From NCBI RefSeq assembly GCF_000186865.1, contig NW_008705572.1, forward strand, positions 145,384-209,383: a stretch of DNA of 64,000 nucleotides. The letters run 5' to 3'. Below the pieces are notes generated by a model. It saw only the letters and a list, made by a program, of their open reading frames with translations. It had not been told where the DNA came from and made no database searches. The position numbers were made by a program, and so were the translations under genes. The stretch's first letter is position 1. Every line of letters starts with the position of its first letter. This document shows, in pieces, positions 47,909 through 57,712 of the stretch. Source of the DNA: Aureococcus anophagefferens. Lineage: Eukaryota > Sar > Pelagophyceae > Pelagomonadales > Pelagomonadaceae.

Positions 47909-49456
47909 CTACAGCTCGCCCGCGGGCGCCTTGAAGCTCGCGAGGAAGGCGTCGTGGAAGCCCGCGAGGCGCTTGGTGACGGCCGTGATCTGGTCCTCGG
48001 GCGGGAGGAAGGTCGTGCGGAAGTGCCAGGTGCCGTTCTTCTGGCCGAAGCCCGAGCCCGGCACGACGACGAGGCCCGTCGACTCGAGGAGCTTGAGCGC
48101 GTAGAACGCGTCGGGCGCGAGGCCCGCGGCGCCCGCGGCGGCGAGCGCCGCGTCCGGGAGCGTGATCGAGGGGAAGAGGTACATGGCGCCCTGGGGCTGG
48201 ACGCAGGACACGCCGTCCAGCGCGTCGAGCGCCCTGGCGACCTCGTTGGCGCGGCGCTCGAGCGACGACAGCTTCGCGGCCTTCTCGTCCTCGTACGCCT
48301 TGAGCTCCCTGCCGTCGACCGGCGGGTTGACCATGAGGCCCACGGCGATCTGGCCGAGCACGTTGGAGCAGAGCGACACGGACGCGAGCTTGATGAGCTG
48401 CTCCTTGACCTCCTCGCTGACGTTCGTGAGCTCGAAGTAGCCGCCGCGGAGGCCGCACTCGCCCGTGAAGCCCTTGGACACGGAGTGGAACGAGACGACG
48501 GGGATCGTCGACTTGAGGTCGTGGACGACCTTCTTGAAGGAGATGAACGCCGGCGCGTCGCCGTAGACGTTCTCCTGGTAGACCTCGTCGGCCATGAGCA
48601 CGAGGCCCGGCTTCGACGCGACGAACTCGACGATGGCCTCGAGCGCCTCGCGCGGGAGCGACGCGCCCGTCGGGTTGCCCGGGTTGATGATGACGAGCAT
48701 CTTCGGCGTCGCGCCGCGCGCGACGACGTCGTCGTAGGCCTTGGCGATCTCCGCGACGGGCGCGGCCCAGTCCGCGGACTCGTCCAAATAGTAGGACCCG
48801 AGCGTGCCGTCGTACATCGTCGCCATCGCCGAATACAAGGGGTACTGCGGCGCGGGCGCGAGCACGCCGTCCTTGGGCCCGCTCACGAGGAGCTGCGTGA
48901 GGTGGCGCACGCCCGCCGACGCGCCGTCCGTGAGGAAGATGGCCTCGGGGTCCGCGGCGATGCCGTCGCGGTCGCTGATGAACTTCGCGACCTCCTTGCG
49001 AACCAGCGTGATGCCCTGCGACTCGCTGTAGGCGCCGACGCCGCCCTGGATGGCCGCGCGGTAGGCGTCGGCGCGCTCGCGCACCTGCTTGGACACGCCC
49101 CAGCGCGGCGTCTTCGGGAGCACGACGTTCGACAGCACCTCGCGCGCGAACTTTGGCGGCGCCTGACCGAGCGCCTGCGGGTTGCCGATGTTGCACCGCA
49201 CGATCTCGTCGAAGGGCCAGTCGTGCGACTCCTTCGCGAGGTCCGCCTCGATCTCGCGGGCCCGGTCCAGGATGAAGCCGCGCACAGCGTACCTATAGGG
49301 TGGTGCTCCGGTGTCGCTGCGGCGGTGAAGCGATGCGGCGACGCCGGCGCGTCACTGGGCCTCGACGATCTTCGGGTTCACGGCATCGATGTCTAGGCCT
49401 TCCGACTGCACCGAGGCGAGGCTCGCGGCGAGCGCAACGAGCGAGAGGCGCTTCAT
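47909..49456 (-). CDS. Alanine aminotransferase, two exons
   Basis: Join 49456-49356 with 49292-47909 (494 residues). Exon 1 encodes MKRLSLVALAASLASVQS (signal-like) and DIDAVNPKIVEAQ; splicing a 63-bp GT-AG intron continues YAVRGFILDRAREIE, as in eukaryotic ALT. A start at 49285 would need GTG and would lose this block. The PLP-lysine motif is SVSKGFTGECGLRGGY; NPGNPTGA and CNIGNPQALGQ are also conserved. It interconverts alanine and 2-oxoglutarate with pyruvate and glutamate. The N-terminal signal suggests an organellar or endomembrane isoform; which one is uncertain. Confidence 0.9.
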
Positions 49457-50467
49457 GTTCACGCGCGCGGCGCGGCGTCGGAGCTCGAGAGCGTGAAGAT
49501 CGAGCACTGGAGCAAGAGCTTGGAAGGCGAGCTTGCCGAGCCACGTGGGTGTTGTCGTCAACGTCTACTTTTCTCCGACCAAGGACGCGCTGCGCCCGCG
49601 TATGCTTCGAACTCCAGCACGCCTAGCCCCACGGCCCGGGCGCTGAGGGAAGCCACGAGCTAGCCGACCGAAGGTGCCGCACCGGACTCGGAGCGCCGCG
49701 GAAAGGCCCAATTCCCAACGGCCTTGCCGCGCGGGGCCCGGCTGCCAGTGCAACCAACATTGCAGCGTGCCGTCCTCGAGGTCGAAGATCACGCCGAGGG
49801 GCCTCGTCATGATGATGGAAGCATCGAGCCAGACGCCGCCGTGCTTGGCCATGTACATGACGCTGACCCAGTCCGCCGTGATCGGCGGTCTAGGCGCTGC
49901 CAGTGTTCCCACTGGCAACTTGAATACGCACGCGCGCCGGGCAATGGGCGTCTTCCTGAGCTCCGGGACGGGGCCCTTCCCGGCCTTCGTGCGCGCGCTC
50001 AAGGCGGCGTTTCGCGCGCTCAATATCGTCACCGGGCGGCGAACGAGCTCGGCTTCGTCAACGCCCTCGGGAACGGCGATCGGCTAAGCGCCATCGCCTA
50101 CGCCTACGTCGACAGATACGGACGCCAGGGCCCGGCGCAGGCCTGGGACCCCCACCAGAGCTCGCGCCGCAGCCCGCGGCTCCTCTCGGGCGCCGGCTTC
50201 GGCGGCTCCGCGCCTGCGCTCCGTGATCGGCCTTCGGCGCGGCGCCGCGTGCGCTCGAACCAGGCGCACGCCTCCCTGCTGGCTACTCAGCGCCCGCCGC
50301 GCATGCGGACCGGTACCCTCGCCGCAGCAGGTCGATCGCGGCCGGTCAGGCAGGGATCGGAGCGCGTCGAGCGCGCGCGTGCAACCTTCCCAGCGAGTTC
50401 ACCGTCGACCTAAAATCGCTCGGCTGAAGAGATGGCACAAAGTCTCTGAGGCCGCAGCACAGCAACC
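49457..50467. other. Spacer holding only a glycosyltransferase relic
   Basis: Apart from the relic on the minus strand at 49565-50032, no gene is recognised between alanine aminotransferase and ASCC3. Plus-strand frames over 50030-50400 lack conserved features. Confidence 0.5.
49565..50032 (-). pseudogene. Fragment of a sugar-binding DXD glycosyltransferase (GT32/capsular type)
   Basis: The frame contains TADWVSVMYMAKHGGVWLDA followed by TRPLG and DGTLQCWLH. The R/A-D-W-x-R-x-x-x-L-x-K-Y-G-G-V-W-L-D pattern is the donor-binding core of OCH1-like and capsular-polysaccharide transferases. The usual upstream N-terminus and the downstream acceptor half are missing, and the frame continues as low-complexity sequence to its stop. 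I therefore read it as a truncated relic. A small intact gene or an unplaced multi-exon gene cannot be excluded. Confidence 0.5.
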
Positions 50468-53400
50468 ATGACCGCGCCGCCGCGCCTCCACGTGCTCTGG
50501 CACGTCGAGCTGCACGGCGAGGACGCCGCCATCAACGACCTCGAGAAGCTCGAGCACGAGACGAAGCAGGCGCGCGCGACGCAGCCGGTGCAGGACGCCA
50601 GGGACCTCGACCAAGTCACCGGCGCGCTCCTGTGGAAGGTGCACGGCCACCGCTTCGGCGGCGGCGGCAAGAAGAACAAGCGCGCCTTCGACGAGTTCTG
50701 CGCCCGCGTCGGCGACGGCGTCACCAAGGGCGACGGCGACGCGTCGGGCGACGCCTACGCCGCGCTCCGCCGCGACGCGTCCGCGCACAAGACGGCGGCG
50801 CGCCGCGACGTCGAGCAGGCCTTCGGCGCCGTCGCGCAGCGCGACTGGAAGGGCGTCGTCGACGCCTTCGAGGCGCTGCGCGCGCAGGAGGTCGCGGCCG
50901 CGCCCGCGAAGCCCCGGGGCCCGCGGTGGGCGCCGCCCGTCGCCTACGACGGGACCGAAGCGGCGGACGCGCCGCCGCCGCCGGCAGCGCCGCCGCCGCC
51001 GAAGGCCGACGACGTCGGCGCGGCCTGGCTCGTGGGCAAGTGCGACGCGCTCGGGTCGAGCCTCGGCGCGCTCGACGTCGCGCTCGGCGTGCTCGACGCG
51101 GCGAAGAAGTCCGACGCGGAGATGCAGGGCGCGCTCATGGAGCTCCTGGGCTTCGGCGACGCGGCGCTCACGCTCATGGGCGAGCTCTGCGAGAAGAAGG
51201 CCGCCGTCGCCGCCGTCGACGCGCGCGACGTCCGCGCGATCGTCTCGGCGATGGGCGGCGGCGGCGGCGGCGCGGCGCCGTCGCGGAGCTTCGCGGCGCC
51301 GCCGTCGGGCGGCGCCTACCGCCAGGGCGGGTCCGTGCGCATCGGCGGCGAGAAGAAGCAGTCCCAGCGGTCGAAGAAGCAGCAGCGGAAGGCGCGCGCG
51401 GCGCGGACGGGCCCGTCCGAGGCGGCCGACTATCTGGAGGCTTTGGGCTTCGACGAGCGGTACCTCGCCCAGGAGCGGAGCCTGGGCCTCCAGAAGAACG
51501 TCGTCGAGGAGCGCATGTCCCACGCCGAGGACCTGCTCGGCGGCGCGGAGCGCGAGTACCGCGAGACGCGGAGCGGTTTGCCCGCGGGCGCGGAAAAGTT
51601 CTACGGCGAGGGCTACGAGGAGGTCGAGATCCCGCCGCCCAAGGCGCTGCCGCCGCCGGGGCCCGGCGAGCTGCGCCAGCTGACGGACTGCCTGCCGCCC
51701 TGGGCCGTCGCGTGCTTCCCGAAGTCGACGACTGTGCGGAAACCAACCGCTGGTTTGGGTGGCCCTGACCAAACTTGAGAATTCTCTAGCTCGGTCACAT
51801 CGAAGTCGATTCGGCTGATTTTTGGACGAATCGATTGCTCTCGTCGAGTTCTCGGAGTACAGCCGAAGAGATTGCGTTGAAACTGTCGCATACGCTCACA
51901 TTGAAGTCGGGTTGAAGATTTGAATTCCACACAGGTCGACGAAGGCGCTGAACCGCGTGCAGTCGGCCGTCTTCGACGTCGCCTTCAACTCGCAGAAGAA
52001 CCTCCTCGTGTGCGCGCCGACGGGCGCGGGCAAGACGAACGTGGCCTTATTGTGCCTCCTGGAGCTCGCGGGCCGCTTCCACCTCGGCGACGACGCGTCC
52101 GACGAGTCGCCCGCGGAGCGGAGAAAGGCGTTCCTGGCCGATCTCGCGCAGCACAAGGCTGTCTACGTGGCCCCGCTGAAGGCGCTCGCCCAGGAGGTCG
52201 TCGACAAGTTCAAGGAGCGCCTGGCGCCCCTGGGCATGATCGTCAAGGAGCTCACGGGCGACGCGCAGCTCTCGAAAAAGGACGCGGACGCCGCGCACGT
52301 GCTCGTCGTCACGCCGGAGAAGTGGGACGTCGTGACGCGCAAGCAGGGCGGCGGCGGCGGCGGCGACTCCATGGGGTCCCTCGCGTCGCGGTGCCGCCTC
52401 CTGATCGTCGACGAGATCCACCTGTTGGCGGAGGAGCGCGGCGCGGTGTTGGAATGCGTCGTCGCGCGGACGACGCGCTTGGTCGAGAGCTCCCAGTCCC
52501 AGGCGCGGCTCGTCGGCCTCAGCGCCACGCTGCCCAACTACGAGGACGTGGGCAGCTTCCTGGGCTGCGCCGACGACAGCGTCTTCTTCTTCGGGCCCGA
52601 GTTCCGGCCCGTGCCGCTGAAGCAGACGTTCGTCGGCGTCACGGAAACGAAACGGTTCCAGAAGCTCGTCAAGCTCGACGATCTCGCCTTCGACGTCGCG
52701 TTGAGCGCCGTGGACCGGGGCCACCAGGCCATGATCTTCGTCCACAGCCGCCGGGAGACGTTCAAGACGGCCATGGCGCTCCGGGACCGCGCGAACCGCG
52801 ACGGCCGCGACGGCGCGTTCAAGCCCGCGGAGGACCTCGGCAACCTCCTCAAGCCCTTCGCCCCGGCCTTAGCCAAGTGCAAGCACAAGGAGCTCCGGGA
52901 AGCCGCCGAGGCGGGCTTCGGGCTCCACCACGCGGGCATGTGCCGCGCGGACCGGAGCCTCAGCGAGCGCATGTTCGCCGCGGGCGCCGTCCGCGTGCTC
53001 TGCTGCACGGCGACGCTCGCCTGGGGCGTCAACCTGCCGGCGCACGCGGTGATCTGCAAGGGCACGGACGTCTACGACCCCCAGCGCGGCGGCCACGTGG
53101 ACCTGTCCATGCTCGACGTGCTGCAGATCTTCGGCCGCGCGGGCCGCCCGCAGTTCGACGACTTCGGCGAGGCGACGCTGCTGACGACGCAGAAGGCGCT
53201 GCCGGACTACCTGCGCAAGCTCGCGCGCGCCGCGCCCATCGAGAGCTGCCTGCCCGCGCGCCTCGCCGACGCCATCAACGCCGAGGTCGCCGCGGGCACC
53301 GTCGCGTCGTTGAAAGACGCGGGCCGGTGGCTCGACCACACGTTTCTCGCAGGGCAGGACAAGGGTGATTCAACGTCGCTTCAACGTGAGTGTTCCGCGC

Positions 53401-56400
53401 GCGCCCGTTCCGGAAAAAGCATCCACGCTTCGAGACCGTTCCGAGAGATGATCGCTCGTCCAAAAATCAGCCGAAACGAGTGGAAATCGGCCGAGCTAGG
53501 AGCCTTTGAAGTTGGGAATTTCGCACTCTTGTCCTGCCCAGGTTCCTCGCCGTGCGCCTGCGCAAGAACCCGCTGGCCTACGGCTGCCCCTACGACCAGG
53601 CGCGCGAGGACCCGGGCATGGGCCGCTTCCGCGAGACGCTGTTGCGCGACGCCTGCAAGCGCCTCGACGAGAGCCGCATGTGCCGCTACGACCGCCGGTC
53701 CGGCGCGGTCGCGGGCACGGAGGTCGGCCGCGTCGGGTCCCACTTCTACCTGCGCCACGAGTCCGTGCGCGAGTTCAACGAGCGCCTGCGCCAGCACGCG
53801 ACGGACGCGGACATCTTGGTGGTCGTCTGCTCCGCGTACGAGTTCGAGCAGCTCAAGCCGCGGAGCGACGAGGTCGCGGAGCTCGACCGGCTGCGCGAGT
53901 CGGAGGTCTGCTGCCCCGTGAGGAGCGACGAACTGTTCGCGTTGGCCGACGAGCCCGCGGGCAAGGCGGCGACGCTGCTGCAGGCCCACGTGTCGCGCGC
54001 GCCGTTCTCGGCCTTTACTTTAGCGTCGGACGCGGCGTACGTCGCGAAGAACGCCGCGCGCGTCTGCCGCGCGCTCTTCGAGATGGCGCTGCGGGCCCAC
54101 TGGCCGTCGCTGGCGGAGCGCCTGCTCGCGCTCGCCAAGGCCGTCGAGCGGCGGCTCTGGTGGTTCCAGCACCCGGTACGGCAGCTCGCGGATCTCGAGC
54201 CGAACCTCAACGAGCGGCGCCGCAAGTTCCCCGAGGACGCGCTGCGCCAGCTCGAGGCGAAGCGCCTGACCGTGGACCGCATCCTCGGCGACCTCAACGG
54301 CGACCCGCGCGAGGTCGGGAGCCTGGTGCGGAACAATGCCGCGGGCGCGTCGCTCGTCGCGGCGGCGCGCAAGGTGCCGTCCGTGACGCTGGAGGCGGAC
54401 GTCAAGCCCATCACGCGCACGGTGCTCCGCGTGACGCTCACGGTGACGCCGACCTACCACTGGGAGCCGCGGACCCACGGTCTAGGGCCCGAGCCCTGGT
54501 GGGTCTGGGTCGAGGACGCGCGCGCCGAGCGCATCCACCACTTCGAGCTCGTGCTGCTCAAGCCGCCGGAGAAGCGCGCGCGGCGGGGCATGGAGCCCGT
54601 CGTCGTCGCCTTCACCATGGCCGTCAAGGACCCGCTGCCGCCCCAGTTCTTCGCGCGGGCCCAGAGCGACCGCTGGGTCGGCGCGTCGGCCATGCTCGAG
54701 ATGTCGACGAACGGGCTGCAGCTCCCCGCGGCCGCGCCGCCGAACACGGATTTGCTACCGTTGCGGCCCCTGCCGCTGGCCGCCCTCGGCGACGAGCGCT
54801 ACGCGTCCTTCTATTCCTTCACGCACTTCAACCCCGTGCAGACGCAGCTCTTCCACTCCTTGTATCGCGCCGACGGCAACGTGCTCGTCGGCGCGCCGAC
54901 GGGCTCGGGCAAGACCTGCCTCGCGGAGCTCGCCATCTTCAAGCTGCTCAACGACCGCGGCGACCAAAAACTCAAGGCCGTCTACGTGGCGCCCCTGAAA
55001 GCGCTCGCGCGGGAGCGGCTCAAGGACTGGCGGAAAAAGTTCGGCGAAAAGCTCGGGCTCAGCGTCTTGGAGCTGACGGGCGACGCGACGCCCGACGCGC
55101 GCGCCCTGCGCGACGCCGACGTGCTCATCACGACGCCAGAAAAGTGGGACGGCGTCACGCGCCAGTGGCGGCGCCGCGACTACGCGCGGCACGCGGCGCT
55201 GCTCTGTGTGGAAACCAACCACTGGTTTGGGTGGTCCTGACCAACTTGAGAATTCTCTAGCTCGGTCAAATCGAAGTCGATTCGGCTGACTTTTGGACGG
55301 ATCGATCGCTCTCGTCGAGTTCTCGAAGCCCAGTCGAATAGCTAGCGTCAAAACATTCGAATACGCTCACATTGAAGTCGGGTTGAAGATTTGGTTTCCA
55401 CACAGGCGCTGCTCGTCATCGACGAGATCCACCTGCTCGGCGAGGACCGCGGGCCCGTCATCGAGGCCATCGTGAGCCGCGCGCGCTTCATCTCGGAACA
55501 GGCCGACAGCAACGCGGACAGCCCGCCGAAGGTGCGCATCGTCGGCCTGTCGACGGCGCTCGCGAACGCGCACGATCTCGCCGCGTGGCTCGGGTGCGAC
55601 CCGAAGACGGGCCTCTTCAACTTCCGCCCCGCCGTGCGGCCCGTGGCCATGGAGGCCCACGTCGCCGGCTTCGCGGGGAAGCACTACTGCCCGCGCATGG
55701 CGACGATGAACAAGCCCTGCTACGCGGCGCTCCGCGAGCACGCGGCGGGCCGGCCCGCGCTCGTCTTCGTCGCGTCGCGGCGGCAGACGCGGCTCACGGC
55801 GCTGGACTTGATCGCGCTCGCGGCGGCGGACGACGACTTCGGGGGGAGCGGGTCCGGCCTCTGGGTCGGCGACGACGTCCTCGGCGGCGAGCTCGACGGC
55901 TACGCGCGGGAGTGCGCGGATCCCGCGCTGAAGCACGCGCTCCCCTTCGGCGTCGGCGTGCACCACGCGGGGCTCCAGGAGCGGGACCGCGACGTCGTCG
56001 AGAAGTTATTCGAGCGGGGCGCCATCCGCGTGCTCGTCTGCACGGCGACGCTGGCCTGGGGCGTCAACTTCCCCGCGCGGCTCGTCGTGATCAAGGGCAC
56101 GGAGTTCTTCGACGGCAAGCTCGGCAAGTACGTCGACTTTCCCATCACGGACGTGCTCCAGATGATGGGGCGCGCGGGCCGGCCCCAGTTCGACGACGTC
56201 GGCGTCGCGTGCATCTTCGTGCACGCGCCGAAGAAGGAGTTCTACAAGAAGTTCCTCTACGAGCCCTTCCCGGTGGAGTCGAAGCTCAAGGACGCGCTCC
56301 ACAACCACGTCATGGCGGAGGTCTGCCTCACGCGGGCGATCACCTCGAAGCTCAGCTGCGTCGCCTGGCTCAAGTGGACCTACCTCTTCCGGCGCCTGAC

Positions 56401-57598
56401 GCAGAACCCGAGCTACTACCACTTATCGGACGACCCGACGCCGGACAACGTCGACGCGTACCTCGAGGCGCTCGCGGAGGCGACGCTCGACGACCTGGAC
56501 CACGCGGGCGCCGTGGAATTGGACGGGTCCGACGTCCACCCGGCGACGCTGGGCCAGGTGGCGTCCTACTACTACCTCGACTACAAGACGACGCAGCGCG
56601 CGGCTTTGACCGTCGACGACGTCGACGAGAAGCTCGGCGGCGCGGACGACGAGGCGCTCGCCGTGGCGTTCCTGTGCGACGCCGAGGAGTTTGGCGAACT
56701 GCCCGTGCGCCACAACGAGGACGGCCTCAACGCCGACCTCGCGCGGGAGTTGCTGCAGCGACGCGACGACGCGCGGTGCCTCGAGGCCCTCGACGAGCGC
56801 GGCTTCGACGACGCCCACGTCAAGGCCCAGCTGCTCGTGCACGCGCGGCTCCGGGACGGCGTGTTGCCCATCGCGGACTACGCGACGGACACGCGGTCCG
56901 TCTTCGAGCAGACGTCGCGCGTGCTGGCGGCGCTCATCGACGTCGTGGCGGACGCGGGCGCGCTCAAGCTCACGCTCGCGCTCTGCACGTTGAGCCAGGC
57001 GCTGAACACGTCCTGCGCGGCGCACCGCGACGAGCTCTGCCAGCTGCCGGGCGTCGACGACGACGACGCGAAACAGTTGCGGCGCGCGCTCAAGTGGAAC
57101 GACTCGCGGAAGAAAGGTGTGGCGGACCTCCACGCGGTCGACGTCCGGCCCCACGTCGCGCGCCTCGTCAAGGGCGGCGCCCCGCGGGCCATGCGCTTCG
57201 CCGACGCGCTGCCCCGGGGCCGCGCGGCGCTCGCCGCGGAGCTCAAGTTCGGCGACGGGGCCGCCGTCGCGGAGGTCGGCACGTTCGAGGCCTTCGAGTG
57301 CCGCGTGGCCCTGCGCGTGCCGCCGCCCCGGAAGCGCGCGAAGAACGACCGGCGCCTGGCCTTCGGGTTCTGGCTCATCCTCGCCGACGGCGACGAGCTC
57401 GTCGCGCTGAAGCGCGTCACGTGCCACGGCGGCAACGTGGACGCGACGCTCGCGGTCCAGGGGCCCGACGAGGTCCTCGACGACTGGGCGCTGACGCTCT
57501 ACGCCGTCGCCGACGCCGCCCGCGGCTTCGACGCCGAGCTCGCGCTGCCGGGGGTGCGGGTCGTCGCGGGCGCGGAGGAGGCGAAGGAGGCGTCCTAA
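50468..57598 (+). CDS. ASCC3/Slh1 Ski2-like helicase, four exons
   Basis: Join 50468-51723, 51935-53341, 53542-55195 and 55406-57598 (2169 residues; human ASCC3 is about 2200). Cassette 1: APTGAGKT (~438), DEIH (~577), HHAGM, TATLAWGVNLPA and GRAGRPQFDD, then a Sec63 domain. Cassette 2: APTGSGKT (~1338), DEIH (~1444), TATLAWGVNFPA and GRAGRPQFDD, then a second Sec63 domain. GLSTALANAHDLAAWLG and HYCPRMATMNKP in cassette 2, and intact second-cassette motifs, favour ASCC3 over BRR2. ASCC3/Slh1 splits collided ribosomes in the RQT/ASC-1 complex and also helps repair of alkylated DNA. Three introners interrupt it. Confidence 0.94.
51724..51934 (+). mobile_element. Introner element, family A copy 2 (211-bp GT-AG intron)
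   Basis: Perfect 8-bp duplication GTCGACGA at 51724-51731 and from 51935. Ends are CTGTGCGGAAACCAA and TTGAATTCCACACAG (imperfect inverted repeats). The donor GT is in the duplication. It splices FPKSTKALNRVQSA just before helicase motif I. Retention stops translation at 51778. Confidence 0.93.
53342..53541 (+). mobile_element. Introner element, family B copy 2 (200-bp GT-AG intron)
   Basis: Flanks GTTTCTCG (53342) and GTTCCTCG (53542) are an 8-bp duplication with one mismatch. Ends are CAGGGCAGGACAAGGGTG and CACTCTTGTCCTGCCCAG. Splicing restores WLDHTFLAVRLRKNPLAYG. Retention shifts frame, since 200 is not a multiple of three. Confidence 0.92.
55196..55405 (+). mobile_element. Introner element, family A copy 3 (210-bp GC-AG intron)
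   Basis: Perfect 8-bp duplication GCGCTGCT at 55196-55203 and 55406-55413. The ends CTGTGTGGAAACCAA and TTGGTTTCCACACAG are a perfect 15-bp inverted repeat. GC donor. Insertion lies 3-4 codons before the second DEIH box. Retention stops translation at 55240. Confidence 0.94.
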
Positions 57599-57712
57599 AG
57601 TGGTTCGTTATACTTCAATGTGTCGGTCGATCTTCTCATCTTTATGATCTGGGTCCACGTTGAGTGACACGGGGCTGCCACGATGCGCGATCGATAGTTC
57701 TCGATCGTCGCC

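Noticed and set aside
49293..49355. Alanine aminotransferase intron as an introner
   Set aside because: It is a 63-bp GT-AG intron without a convincing 8-bp flanking duplication (GTGACGCG versus GTACGCTG) and without similarity to families A-C.
50468..57598. Identification of the double-cassette helicase as BRR2 (SNRNP200)
   Set aside because: The second cassette keeps all catalytic motifs, and the HYCPRMATMNKP and STALANA blocks match ASCC3/Slh1; in BRR2 the second cassette is degenerate at several of these.
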